From the NCBI GenBank assembly GCA_964432595.1, contig CAYSOF010000031.1, forward strand, positions 1 through 64,000: 64,000 nt of DNA, in the 5' to 3' direction. Below are positions 32,123-42,100 of this stretch, piece by piece. Position 1 is the first letter of the stretch. Each line of letters starts with the position of its first letter. Made by a program: the position numbers and the translations under genes. Source of the DNA: DASYLJ01 sp964432595 (GTDB lineage: Bacteria > Desulfobacterota > Binatia > DP-6). A model generated the notes under the pieces. The model ran no database searches and was not told the origin of the DNA. It saw only the letters and a list, made by a program, of their open reading frames with translations.

Positions 32123-33703
32123 TCAGGAGTTGCCGCCGAAGAGACAGACGCAGTTGTCGTTGCAGACGCCGTCCGGCGGGCAAGCCGCACCCGGCGGATC
32201 GCACTCCTCGCCGTCCTCCAGCTCGTTGTTGCCGCAGATCGCGACCGGCATCGTGGTGGACGTCGTCGTGGTCGTCGGCGGCGGAACGCTGCTGCTGGTG
32301 GTCGACGTCTGGAGCGTCGTCGTGGTCGTCGACGTGGTCGTCGTCGACACGCTGGACGACGTCGTCGTCGTGCTGCTCGTCGTCGTCGTCGTCGAGGACG
32401 AGGTGGTGGTGGACGAGCTGCTCGTCGTGGTCGTCGGTGCCGAGCTGCTGGTCGTCGTCGTGCTCGACGTCGTGGTGGTCGACGTGGACGACGACGAGGT
32501 GGTGGTGGTGCTGGTGCTCGTCGAGGTGGTCGTCGTCGAAGACGTCGTCGTCGTCGTGGAGCTCGTGGTCGTCGTCGTCGAGCTGGTCGTCGTGGTCGAC
32601 GACGACGTGGTCGTCGTGGAGCTGCTGGTCGTCGTCGAGGTCGTCGTCGTCGTGGAGGACGAGCTGCTGGTCGTCGTCGGGGCAGACGAGCTGGTCGTGG
32701 TCGTCGACGAGCTCGTGGTCGTCGGCGCCGAGGACGACGTGGTGCTGGCGCTGCTGGTCGTGGTCGACGACGTCGTGGTGGTCGTGGTCGACGACGACGT
32801 CGTGGTCGGGGCGGGCACCTGGCAGAGCGCGTCGCAGGTCACGCCGTTCGGCGGATCGCACTGCTCGCCGGGCTCGATGACGCCGTTGCCGCAGAAGCCG
32901 CGAGAGAAGCTCGTCGAGTGGTCCGAGTTGATGCTGCGGCCGACGAACTGGCCGACGCCGACGAAGTTGCGGCCGAAGGCGAGACGCGCGTTCGGCGCGT
33001 AGAGCGCCATCGTCGCGGTCACGCCCGCGCCGAAGCGCACCGTCCGGCCGCCGACGTTGAATACCGCATCGTCCGCGAGGATGGAGCTGCCCGCGCCGAT
33101 GGTCGACCCATTGCCGAGCTTCAGGTTGGCGCTGATGTTCACCGTCACCGGGTCCTCCGCGACGATGACCGCATTACGGCCCGTCTGGAGGTTGCGGAGC
33201 TGGTAGGTCCCGGCGACCAGATGCAGGCGCTTGCCGGCCTGGACGACGACGTTCCCGTAGCTCCCCGGCGGCAGCGTCACGTCGCCCTGCACGATGAACG
33301 TCCCGGGCCCCGGCGTGAACGCCGGCAGCGGCGGCATCGGATCGATCAGCGGGAGCGACGGAATCGGCACCGGGCCGACGCCGGTCACGGTGATGCCGGT
33401 CGCCGACGTCATCAGCCGGTTCGTGTAGAGGTCGTCGACGGTGAGGCGGTCGCCGCGCATCGAGTCGCCGGCGACGATGGTGCCGTTCGCGAACACGCTG
33501 CCCGGACCGAACACGAGCGCGAGGCCGACCGGGTTGTTGACGCCCACGTCGCCCGTGGTGACCGTCGCGAGATCCTTCAGATGGATGCGATCGGCCGCGA
33601 ACAGACAGTAGTCGTCCAGATTCTGCGATGGCTGCGCGCCGGCTCGTCCTCCGGCCGTCACGAGCGCACACAATCCGAACAGCAGGGCGAACATCCTCCG
33701 CAT
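32123..33703 (-). CDS. Secreted surface protein with Thr/Ser-rich linker
   Basis: The protein has 526 residues. The ATG at 33703 has a GGAGG 5 nt upstream and opens a signal peptide (ALLFGLCALVTAGGRAGA). Residues about 25-275 form a repetitive beta domain (VTTGDVGVNN, GNGSTIGAGSSILAD), perhaps a beta-helix. A Myxococcus-type CGNGVIEPGEQCD module follows, then a linker of about 185 residues made almost only of Thr and Ser (about 298-484). A second module (CGNNELEDGEECD, CNDNCVC) ends the protein. The linker is a likely site for O-glycosylation. A glycosyltransferase gene is divergent to it. No family assigned to the beta domain. Confidence 0.82.
   Translation of the reverse strand: MRRMFALLFGLCALVTAGGRAGAQPSQNLDDYCLFAADRIHLKDLATVTTGDVGVNNPVGLALVFGPGSVFANGTIVAGDSMRGDRLTVDDLYTNRLMTSATGITVTGVGPVPIPSLPLIDPMPPLPAFTPGPGTFIVQGDVTLPPGSYGNVVVQAGKRLHLVAGTYQLRNLQTGRNAVIVAEDPVTVNISANLKLGNGSTIGAGSSILADDAVFNVGGRTVRFGAGVTATMALYAPNARLAFGRNFVGVGQFVGRSINSDHSTSFSRGFCGNGVIEPGEQCDPPNGVTCDALCQVPAPTTTSSSTTTTTTSSTTTSSASTTSSSAPTTTSSSTTTTSSSAPTTTSSSSSTTTTTSTTTSSSTTTTSSSTTTTSSTTTTTSSTTTTTSSTTTTSTSTSTTTTSSSSTSTTTTSSTTTTSSSAPTTTTSSSSTTTSSSTTTTTSSTTTTSSSVSTTTTSTTTTTLQTSTTSSSVPPPTTTTTSTTMPVAICGNNELEDGEECDPPGAACPPDGVCNDNCVCLFGGNS
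32252..32811 (-). repeat. Low-complexity Thr/Ser-codon tract
   Basis: About 560 nt of irregular acc/acg/tcg/tcc codons encode the Thr/Ser linker. On the plus strand the same DNA reads as long Val/Asp-rich or Arg/Gly-rich open frames that are not genes. Slippage or recombination could change its length between strains. Confidence 0.85.
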
Positions 33704-33870
33704 CTCGACCTCCACCACCTTCGTCTCTCGCCCCACCGTCCACGGCGGCGCGTGACGACGATCGTGTCGGACGCGGCGCCGAGTTGAAAGCACCATCCGG
33801 CGCCGTGGTGTCACGAACTTGGCTCGATCGCGTGCGTTCCCGGCCCCGAACGGGGCAGAATGCCCCGACC

Positions 33871-34725
33871 ATGCGCATCGCCTACGTCACCGGCGGCACC
33901 GTCGGCGCTGGCCACCTCGTCCGCGGCGTCGCGGTCGGGCGCGCACTCCGGCGCGCCGGTCTCGACGCGACCTATCGAATGTTCGGTCCCCCGCTGCCGT
34001 TCCCGATCGCGCCCCGGCTCGGCTACGAGCCGTTCCCGCTCGAGCCGGGCGCCTACCGGAATCCGGCCGCGGCGCGCGGCAGCGCCATCGGCACGGCATT
34101 GGCCGCCTACGCGCCGGACCTGCTGATCGTCGACCTCTACTGGGCGATCGTGCACCATCTCCTGCCCCTGCCCGACTGCGAGGCGTGGCTCCTCGTGCGG
34201 TCGGTCCCGAAGGCCTGGTTCGGCGGGCCACCGGACACCCGATGGGATCCGAAGCGGTTCGCGCGGGTGATCGGCATCGAGCCGATGTCGAACGCGGCGC
34301 TGCGCGACCGCGTCGATCCGATCATCGTGTGCAACCCGGATGAGCTGCAGCCGCGCGGCGCACTGCGGGCACGGCTCGCGGTGCCCGACGACGCGTCGCT
34401 CGTCGTCGTGACCCACGCCGGCACCACCGGCGAAATCGACGCGCTCGCGCGGGGCGCCGGCGACGCCGTCGTGCGCTGCGACCTGTTCGACGACGCCGCG
34501 CTCTTCCCGCTCGCCGAGTGGCTCCGCGACGCCGACCGCGTGCTCGCCGCCGCGGGCTACAACAGCTTCTGGGAGGCGCGCTGGCTCGGCTGGGCCGATC
34601 GCACGACGTTCACGCCGCTGTCGCGGGCGATCGACGATCAGCACTGGCGCCTGGCGACCTGCGCGGCGCATCGGATGCAGGCGAACGGCGCCGACACGCT
34701 CGCGGACTGGGCGCGCGCGGGGTGA
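33871..34725 (+). CDS. Glycosyltransferase-like protein (GT-B, MurG-type N-terminus)
   Basis: The protein has 284 residues. MRIAYVTGGTVGAGHLVRGVAVGRAL is a GT-B N-terminal nucleotide-fold start, and TYRMFGPPLPF and LLIVDLYW continue it. The C-terminal half has VVVTHAGTTGEIDAL and LAAAGYNSFWEARW, like the donor site of MurG/UGT enzymes (the GYNS..E pattern). At 284 residues it is shorter than full MurG (about 350). It is divergent from the Ser/Thr-rich surface protein and may glycosylate it or another envelope component; that link is inference. A hairpin (cggggca-gaa-tgccccg) lies just before the ATG. Confidence 0.7.
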   Translation: MRIAYVTGGTVGAGHLVRGVAVGRALRRAGLDATYRMFGPPLPFPIAPRLGYEPFPLEPGAYRNPAAARGSAIGTALAAYAPDLLIVDLYWAIVHHLLPLPDCEAWLLVRSVPKAWFGGPPDTRWDPKRFARVIGIEPMSNAALRDRVDPIIVCNPDELQPRGALRARLAVPDDASLVVVTHAGTTGEIDALARGAGDAVVRCDLFDDAALFPLAEWLRDADRVLAAAGYNSFWEARWLGWADRTTFTPLSRAIDDQHWRLATCAAHRMQANGADTLADWARAG

Positions 34726-34733
34726 CGTCGCGA

Positions 34734-34763
34734 TTGCCAGCGAGCGGACACGGACGGTAGACG
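34734..34763 (+). promoter_or_regulatory. Leaderless-type promoter of the S9 peptidase gene
   Basis: TTGCCA (34734-34739), an 18-nt spacer and TAGACG (34758-34763) end 6 nt before the ATG at 34770. Confidence 0.5.
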
Positions 34764-34769
34764 CAGGCG

Positions 34770-36701
34770 ATGCAGCTTTCATGTCTGGCGGTCCTGGCCT
34801 TTCTGGTGCTCGGCTGCGCGCCGCAGGCCTCGCTCGCGCCCCGGGCGGCCCGGCTGCCGGAGACCCTCGCCGCGTTCGGCCGCCTCCCGTCCCTCGAGCA
34901 CGTCGTGATCTCGCCCGACGGCACCCGCCTCGTCCTCGTCCGGACGGGCGCGGATGGGCAACGGATCGTCGGCGTGTTCTCGATCGCCGATCGCACGGCC
35001 GTCGGCGGCATCCGCGTGGGCGAGGCGAAGTTGCGCGACGTCGAGTGGGTGGACGAGCGGCTCGTCCTGCTGCGCACGTCCAGGACGTCGATTCCGGACG
35101 GGCTGGACGGCGACCCGATCGAATGGTCGATGCTGCAGGTCTATGACGTCGACGAGCGCGCGCTGCGGCCCGTGCTGACCGGCGACGTCGAGGCGACCAT
35201 GAACACGGTCTTCGGCCCGACCATGGTGCGCCGCATCGACGGCCGCCCGGTCCTCTTCGTCGGCGGCTTCTACACGACGGACCGGGTCGTGCGCGGCCTG
35301 TTCCGCATCGACATGCGCAGCAAGCTCGAGACGATGGTCCGCAAGGGCTCGTCGGTCAGCCGCGCGTGGCTGGTCGACGCCGGCGGCGAGATCGTCGCAG
35401 AGCGCCAGTACGACGACCGCTCGCGACGCTGGCGGTTGCGCGCCCGCACCGGCGGGTCGCTCCGCGACGTCGCCACCGGGGTCGATCCGTACGACGACAC
35501 GGTGCTGCTCGGCTTCGACCCGTCCGGCGATGCGATCATCGCGTCGGTCGTCGAGAACGGGGCCGCGACGGCCAAGCCGCTCTCGCTGGCCGACGGCACC
35601 TGGGGTCCGCCGCTCTCGGGCGGTGACGACCTCATCCTCGACCGCCTCACCGATCGGATGATCGGCACCGTGCGATTCGAGGACGGACCGCGCTACCGGT
35701 TCGCCGATCCGGCGCGCCAGGCCGGCTGGGATCGCGTCCTGGCGACCTATCCCGGGGAGCGCGTCGCGCTCGTCTCGAAATCGGACGACTTCACCAAGCT
35801 CGTCGTCCTGGTGTTCGGCGCGCGCCACGGCTACGGCTTTCAGCTCGTCGATCTGGCGACGGGCAAAGCCGAGCCGCTCGGCTCGGCCTACGACGATCTG
35901 CCGCCGCTCGGCGAGATTCGCCGGATCAGCTATCCCGCGGCCGACGGACTCGAGATCCCGGCGTGGCTCACCCTGCCCCACGGGCGCCGGGCGCGGGACC
36001 TGCCGATGGTCGTGCTGCCCCACGGTGGACCCGCCGTGCGCGACGACGGCGACTTCGACTGGTGGGCGCAGGCGCTCGCGGCCAGCGGATATGCGGTGCT
36101 GCAACCCAACTTCCGCGGCTCCACCGTCAGCATGTCGCATCTCGCCGCGGGCTTCGGCCAGTGGGGACGGAAGATGCAGACGGACCTGTCGGACGGCGTG
36201 CGCTTCCTCGCGGCGCAGGGGATCGTCGACCCGGCACGCGTGTGCGTCGTCGGCGCGAGCTACGGCGGCTATGCGGCGCTCGCCGGCGTCACGCTCGAGT
36301 CCGGCGTCTACCGGTGCGCGGCCTCGGTCGCCGGCATCGCCGACCTCGAGGGGTTCCTCCGCGCCGAACCGGGCGGCACCTGGGGCACCGGCCCGTCGCA
36401 GCGATACTGGGCGGACTTCATGGGCGCGACAGGTGCCGACGACCCGGTGCTGGACGCGATCTCACCGATCCGACACGTCGCAGCGGCGTCGGCGCCGGTG
36501 TTACTGGTGCACGGGCGGCAGGACACCGTCGTCCCGTACGACCAGAGCGCGCGCATGGCCGCGGCGCTCGAAGCGGCGGGCAAGCCCGTGACGTTCGTCG
36601 CGCTCGACGGCGAAGACCACTGGCTCTCGCGCAGCACGACGCGGCTCCAGATGCTGGAGCACGTGCTCGCCTTCCTCACCCGCCACAACCCGGCGGGTTA
36701 G
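34770..36701 (+). CDS. Prolyl oligopeptidase-family (S9) lipoprotein peptidase
   Basis: The protein has 643 residues. A lipoprotein signal ends at VLGC (C16). Residues about 40-390 are a beta-propeller with TolB-like repeats (VVISPDGTRLVLVRTG). The alpha/beta-hydrolase domain follows. VVLPHGGP is the oxyanion region. The nucleophile is in GASYGGY (S497), the Asp in HGRQDTVV (D585), the His in GEDHW (H617). The triad is complete. It likely trims small peptides at the cell envelope. The stop overlaps that of a small convergent reading frame. Confidence 0.88.
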   Translation: MQLSCLAVLAFLVLGCAPQASLAPRAARLPETLAAFGRLPSLEHVVISPDGTRLVLVRTGADGQRIVGVFSIADRTAVGGIRVGEAKLRDVEWVDERLVLLRTSRTSIPDGLDGDPIEWSMLQVYDVDERALRPVLTGDVEATMNTVFGPTMVRRIDGRPVLFVGGFYTTDRVVRGLFRIDMRSKLETMVRKGSSVSRAWLVDAGGEIVAERQYDDRSRRWRLRARTGGSLRDVATGVDPYDDTVLLGFDPSGDAIIASVVENGAATAKPLSLADGTWGPPLSGGDDLILDRLTDRMIGTVRFEDGPRYRFADPARQAGWDRVLATYPGERVALVSKSDDFTKLVVLVFGARHGYGFQLVDLATGKAEPLGSAYDDLPPLGEIRRISYPAADGLEIPAWLTLPHGRRARDLPMVVLPHGGPAVRDDGDFDWWAQALAASGYAVLQPNFRGSTVSMSHLAAGFGQWGRKMQTDLSDGVRFLAAQGIVDPARVCVVGASYGGYAALAGVTLESGVYRCAASVAGIADLEGFLRAEPGGTWGTGPSQRYWADFMGATGADDPVLDAISPIRHVAAASAPVLLVHGRQDTVVPYDQSARMAAALEAAGKPVTFVALDGEDHWLSRSTTRLQMLEHVLAFLTRHNPAG

Positions 36702-36871
36702 CGTCCGGAGCCCGCACGCCGCGCGCGGCCGGGGCGTTCGGCCGGCTCGGCCGAGCCGTCGTCCTCGGCCTCGGGCGTCGGCGGAGTCAGGTCCGGGAAG
36801 TCGATGAGGCACGGCCGCGTGGTGGGTGGCATCGGCGGCGGTTCGATCGGCGGCGGCGTCGGTCGGGGCAC
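36698..36871 (-). CDS. Possible small proline-rich protein
   Basis: A 57-residue frame starts with GTG 36871 and ends with a TAA that shares bases with the TAG of the convergent peptidase gene. It encodes PRPTPPPIEPPPMPPTTRPC, then LIDFPDLTPPTPEAEDDG and an Arg-rich tail. The low-complexity Pro and acidic composition looks protein-like rather than random, but the start is weak (GAGG 15 nt upstream). It lies beyond the hairpin that follows the kinase. Could be an artefact of GC-rich sequence. Confidence 0.35.
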   Translation of the reverse strand: MPRPTPPPIEPPPMPPTTRPCLIDFPDLTPPTPEAEDDGSAEPAERPGRARRAGSGR

Positions 36872-36915
36872 GCCATCGCGTAGCGCACCTCGTTTCGCTC
36901 GTGCAACGTGAATCG

Positions 36916-36948
36916 GCGAGGCGCCGGGCGTCCGACACGGCGCCTCGC
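36916..36948 (-). terminator. Hairpin after the hybrid kinase
   Basis: An 11-bp perfect stem (gcgaggcgccg, 36916-36926 with 36938-36948) and 11-nt loop start 11 nt past the kinase stop. No U-run. Confidence 0.55.
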
Positions 36949-36958
36949 GCCGCGACGG

Positions 36959-38860
36959 CTATTTCGCGACGGAGGCCGCAATCGCCGCCGTCAGCTCGCG
37001 TGGCTCGATCGGCTTGGCGAGATGCAAGCGGAATCCCGCGGACAGCAACCGAGCGCGGTCATCGGCCGACGCGAACGCGGTCAGCGCGATCGTGGGAACG
37101 TGCGCGCGATCGTCGGAGCGCGACCGGATACGAGCGAGGAGCGCGTAGCCGTCCTCGCCCGGCATGCCGATATCCGTCACGACGACGTCCGGCTTCCAGC
37201 GAGACAGTATCTCGTACGCGTGCTCGCCCGAGCCGGCGACGCGCACTTCAGCGCCGCAATGATCCAGGAGCAGGCGCACGGCTTCGTTGCAGTCGGGCTC
37301 ATCGTCGACGAGCAGCACGCGAACGCCGTCCAGCCGGGTGCTGGGTGCCGCGTCGGCTTCCTGCAGCGTCGGATGTCGGCGGATCGGCTCGTCGGCGGTG
37401 CGGATCATCGACGCGAGCGGCAGCTTGACGGTGAAGGTGCTTCCCTGACCTACGCCGGGGCTCTCTGCTGTCACGGTGCCCCCGTGCAGCTCCGTCAGGT
37501 GCCTGACGATCGCGAGCCCGAGGCCGAGACCTCCGTGTGCGCGGGTCGTCGAGGAGTCGGCTTGCCAGAAGCGATCGAACAGGTGAGGCCGCTGTTCAGG
37601 CGCAATGCCGGCACCCGTGTCGCTGACCGCAATCTCCACGTGCGAGTTCACCCGCTCGAGCACCACATGGACGCGGCCTCCTTTGGGCGTGAACTTCACG
37701 GCGTTCGCGAGCAGATTCCAGACGACCTGTTGGAGGCGCTCCGCATCTCCGGCGAGCGTCACGGTCGAATCGAGAACGAGCTGCAGCCGGACATCCTTCG
37801 CGTCGGCAGCCGGACGTACGGTCTCGACGGCGCTCTCGACGACGTCGGACAGGTGCACGGGGCGAACCTGCAGGCGCACCTTGCCTTCGATGACGCGTGC
37901 GACGTCGAGCAGGTCTTCGACGAGCTGGGCCTGCAGGCGAGCGTTTCGCTCGATGACTTCCAAGGCCTTCGCCGTTTTCACGCCGTCGAGGTTGTCGTGC
38001 CGAAGCAGGCGCGCCCACGTCAGGATCGGCGACAGCGGGGCACGAAGCTCGTGGGATACCGTCGCCAGGAACGCGTCCTTCGCGCGGCTCGCGGCTTCGG
38101 CGGACTCCTTCGCCACCTCGGCTGCCGCGATCGCATGGCGCTGGTCGGTGATGTCGGTCGCCGAGACCGTGTAGCCCTCGAGATCGCCGTTCTCGTCGAG
38201 GCGAGGCCTCGCGCGAACGAGGAGCACGCGGTACTCGCCATCCGCACGGCGCAGTCGGAGCTCGGTCTCGAACGGACGCCGAGCCGCCCAGGCGCGTTCG
38301 TATGCGCCGACCGCCGCCTCGCGGTCGTCGGGATGCACGTTGTCGAGCCATCCCATGCCGAGCTCGCGCGACATGTCCCGGCCCGTGAACTCGAGCCATG
38401 CCGTGTTGAAGTAGGTGATTCCCTTGTCGGCGCCGGACATCCCGATGAGCACCGGCACGGAGTTCGCGATCGTGGCGAAGCGCTCGCTGGCCTCTCGCAG
38501 CTGGGACTCGGCATGGCTCCGCCAGCGCGCGACGACGGCCGCCAGAGAGGTGGTCAGCGCAAGGACGGCGAACAGCGGTGCGAGCTGCGTCCAGTCGGCG
38601 GATGCCGACCCGACGATCGCCACGTAGCTCACGGCGATCACCGCCGTGACCAGCGTGGGGCCGATGCCACCGTACCAGGCGACGCCCAACAGCAGCGGCC
38701 AGAAGAGGAACAGTGTGAATCGGTTCCTGAGGACCGGGATGCTGTCCGTGACGGCCGCAACGGCGAGCGCCGCCATCACCGCCGCCAGGTACGGTACCCC
38801 GCGGCTCCACGCGGCCGGCGTGGCACCCCGCCCACGTATCCCGGAGTCTCGGTTCAGCAA
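36959..38860 (-). CDS. Membrane hybrid histidine kinase (TM-PAS-HisKA-HATPase-REC)
   Basis: The protein has 633 residues. About four transmembrane segments (20-112; the DUF4118-like pattern AWYGGIGPTLVTAV) precede a PAS domain (about 125-245; ITYFNTAWLEFTGRD). HisKA carries H270 (TVSHELRAPL). The ATPase has NLLANAVKF, DTGAGI and GGLGLGLAI. A C-terminal receiver (about 515-630) has VLLVDDEPD, TDIGMPGEDG and the Lys in LAKPIE. The only start before the first membrane helix is TTG 38860, the base directly after the tRNA-Arg 3' end. Signal and output are unknown; the receiver implies a phosphorelay through a separate partner. Confidence 0.85.
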   Translation of the reverse strand: MLNRDSGIRGRGATPAAWSRGVPYLAAVMAALAVAAVTDSIPVLRNRFTLFLFWPLLLGVAWYGGIGPTLVTAVIAVSYVAIVGSASADWTQLAPLFAVLALTTSLAAVVARWRSHAESQLREASERFATIANSVPVLIGMSGADKGITYFNTAWLEFTGRDMSRELGMGWLDNVHPDDREAAVGAYERAWAARRPFETELRLRRADGEYRVLLVRARPRLDENGDLEGYTVSATDITDQRHAIAAAEVAKESAEAASRAKDAFLATVSHELRAPLSPILTWARLLRHDNLDGVKTAKALEVIERNARLQAQLVEDLLDVARVIEGKVRLQVRPVHLSDVVESAVETVRPAADAKDVRLQLVLDSTVTLAGDAERLQQVVWNLLANAVKFTPKGGRVHVVLERVNSHVEIAVSDTGAGIAPEQRPHLFDRFWQADSSTTRAHGGLGLGLAIVRHLTELHGGTVTAESPGVGQGSTFTVKLPLASMIRTADEPIRRHPTLQEADAAPSTRLDGVRVLLVDDEPDCNEAVRLLLDHCGAEVRVAGSGEHAYEILSRWKPDVVVTDIGMPGEDGYALLARIRSRSDDRAHVPTIALTAFASADDRARLLSAGFRLHLAKPIEPRELTAAIAASVAK

Positions 38861-38934
38861 TGCGCCCGGAGAGATTCGAACTCCCGACCTACTGGTTCGA
38901 AGCCAGCCGCTCTATCCAACTGAGCTACGGGCGC
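38861..38934 (-). tRNA. tRNA-Arg (anticodon TCG)
   Basis: The 74-nt gene folds as a full cloverleaf: acceptor GCGCCCG/CGGGCGC, D-arm GCTC/GAGC, anticodon stem GCTGG/CCAGT around CTTCGAA (anticodon TCG, reading CGA), T-arm GGGAG TTCGAAT CTCTC and discriminator A. CCA is not encoded. The base after the discriminator is the first base of the proposed start codon of the kinase downstream. Confidence 0.95.
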
Positions 38935-39189
38935 GCATGGACGCCGAGCGTCTAGCAGGCACCGTCCGGATTTCCTAGCCGCGGGCACGCCTCTGCCCGG
39001 CGCACCGACCGCGCATCCGTGCCGAGCCGCGTGGAAGCCGGCCATCCCAGTTACCGATCCCCGCGACCCACCGTGCTACGACTTTTGGTCTAGCCGGGTT
39101 CTCGGACCTCGTTAGGATACGCGCCGGGACTGTGCCGAGAGCCGCCCCGCCGCCATGCCGGCCGCGCTGCGTTCTCGTGGGAGACGACG

Positions 39190-42100
39190 ATGGGAAGTGC
39201 CGTGGCTACGCAGACGTCGACGAGCCAGATGGCCCAGGTGCTCGAGGGCCTCACCGCCCTCAAGAAAGGTGACAGCTCGGTTCGGCTGCCCACCGAGTGG
39301 ACGGGGCTCTCGGGCAAGGTCGCCGACGCCTTCAACGAGGTGGTCGAGCTCAACGCGCGCATGGCCGAAGAGCTGGCCCTGCTGAGCCGCGTCGTCGGCA
39401 AGGAGGGCAAGCTCAAACGCCGCGGCTCCCTCGGGGATGTGCGTGGGTTCTGGCTCGAGTCGATCGACAACGTCAACGCGCTCATCGCCGACCTGGTCCA
39501 CCCCACCAGCGAGACGGCGCGCGTCATCGGCGCCGTGGCCCAGGGCGACCTCCTCCAGACCATGGCGATCGAGGTCGACGATCGGCCGCTGCAGGGCGAG
39601 TTCCTCCGCACCGCCAAGACCATCAACAAGATGGTGGACCAGCTCGGCTCCTTCGCGTCCGAGGTGACCCGCGTCGCGCGCGAGGTCGGCACCGAAGGCA
39701 AGCTCGGCGGCCAGGCGAAGGTGAAGGGCGTCGCCGGCACGTGGAAGGACCTCACCGACTCCGTCAACTCGATGGCCGGCAACCTGACGGGCCAGGTCCG
39801 CAACATCGCCGACGTGACCACCGCCGTCGCCAACGGCGACCTGTCGAAGAAGATCACCGTCGACGTCAAAGGCGAGTTCCTCGAGCTGAAGAACACCATC
39901 AACACGATGGTGGACCAGCTCCGCTCCTTCGCGTCCGAGGTGACGCGCGTCGCGCGCGAGGTCGGCACCGAAGGCAAGCTCGGCGGTCAGGCGCGCGTCG
40001 AAGGCGTGTCCGGCACGTGGAAGGACCTGACCGACTCCGTCAACTCCATGGCGTCGAACCTGACGGGCCAGGTCCGCAACATCGCCGACGTGACCACCGC
40101 CGTCGCCACCGGCGACCTGTCGAAGAAGATCACCGTCGACGTGAAAGGCGAGATCCTCGAGCTGAAGAACACCATCAACACGATGGTGGACCAGCTCTCC
40201 TCCTTCGCCTCCGAGGTGACGCGCGTCGCCCGCGAGGTCGGCACCGAGGGCAAGCTCGGCGGTCAGGCCGACGTACAGGGCGTCGCCGGCACGTGGAAGG
40301 ACCTCACCGACTCCGTGAACTACATGGCGTCGAACCTGACCGGCCAGGTCCGCAACATCGCCGACGTCACCACCGCCGTCGCGAAGGGCGACTTGTCGAA
40401 GAAGATCACCGTCGACGTGAAGGGCGAGATCCTCGAGCTCAAGAACACCATCAACACGATGGTCGATCAGCTGTCCTCCTTCGCGTCGGAGGTGACGCGC
40501 GTCGCCCGCGAGGTCGGCTCGGAAGGGCGCCTCGGCGGCCAGGCGCGCGTCGAGGGCGTGTCCGGCACGTGGAAGGACCTCACCGACTCGGTGAACTCGA
40601 TGGCCGGCAACCTGACCGGCCAGGTGCGCAACATCGCCGACGTGACGAAGGCCGTCGCCACCGGCGACCTGTCGAAGAAGATCACCGTCGACGTGAAAGG
40701 CGAGATCCTCGAGCTGAAGAACACCATCAACACGATGGTGGACCAGCTCTCCTCCTTCGCCTCCGAGGTGACGCGCGTCGCCCGCGAGGTCGGCACCGAA
40801 GGCAAGCTCGGCGGCCAGGCCGACGTCAAGGGCGTCGCCGGCACGTGGAAGGACCTCACCGACTCCGTCAACTTCATGGCGTCGAACTTGACGGCACAGG
40901 TCCGCAACATCGCCGACGTGACGACGGCCGTCGCCACCGGCGACCTGTCGAAGAAGATCACCGTCGACGTGAAAGGAGAAATCCTCGAGCTGAAGAACAC
41001 CATCAACACGATGGTGGACCAGCTCCGCTCGTTCGCCGCCGAGGTGACGCGCGTCGCCCGCGAGGTCGGCACCGAAGGCATCCTCGGCGGTCAGGCCGAC
41101 GTGAAGGGCGTCGCCGGCACGTGGAAGGACCTCACCGACTCCGTCAACTTCATGGCGTCGAACCTGACCAGCCAGGTGCGCAACATCGCCGACGTGACGA
41201 CGGCCGTCGCGAAGGGCGACCTGTCGAAGAAGATCTCCGTCGACGTGAAGGGCGAGATCCTCCAGCTGAAGATCACCGTCAACACGATGGTGGACCAGCT
41301 GAGCTCCTTCGCGTCGGAGGTGACGCGCGTCGCCCGCGAGGTCGGCACCGAGGGACGCCTCGGCGGCCAGGCGAAGGTCGAAGGCGTGTCGGGCACGTGG
41401 AAGGACCTCACCGACTCGGTGAACTCGATGGCCGGCAACCTGACGGCGCAGGTGCGCAACATCGCCGACGTGACCACGGCCGTCGCGACCGGCAACCTGT
41501 CGAAGAAGATCACCGTCGACGTGAAGGGCGAGATCCTCGAGCTGAAGAACACCATCAACACGATGGTGGACCAGCTGTCCTCGTTCGCCGCCGAGGTGAC
41601 GCGCGTCGCGCGCGAGGTCGGGACCGAGGGCATGCTCGGCGGTCAGGCCGACGTGAAGGGCGTCTCGGGCACGTGGAAGGACCTCACCGACTCCGTGAAC
41701 TTCATGGCCGGCAACCTGACGGGCCAGGTGCGCGGCATCGCGAAGGTCGTGACGTCGGTGGCCAACGGCGACCTGCAGCAGAAGCTCACGGTGGACGCGA
41801 AGGGCGAGATCGCCGCGCTGGCCGACACCATCAACGGCATGATCGACACGCTGGCGACGTTCGCCGATCAGGTGACCACGGTGGCGCGCGAGGTCGGCGT
41901 CGAAGGGAAGCTCGGCGGCCAGGCCAAGGTGCCGGGCGCGGCCGGTACGTGGAAGGACCTCACCGAGAACGTGAACCAGCTGGCCGCCAACCTGACGACG
42001 CAGGTCCGCGCGATCGCCGAGGGGGCCACCGCCGTGACGCAGGGCGACCTCACGCGGTCGATCACCGTCGAAGCGCAGGGCGAGGTGGCCGCGCTCAAGG

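Noticed and set aside
31875..33002. Plus-strand Val/Asp-rich and Arg/Gly-rich frames across 32250-32810
   Set aside because: They are the complement of the Thr/Ser linker codons of the minus-strand surface protein, which has signal peptide and cysteine modules.
38861..39189. Genomic island integrated at tRNA-Arg
   Set aside because: No integrase and no direct repeat of the tRNA 3' end was found in the window.
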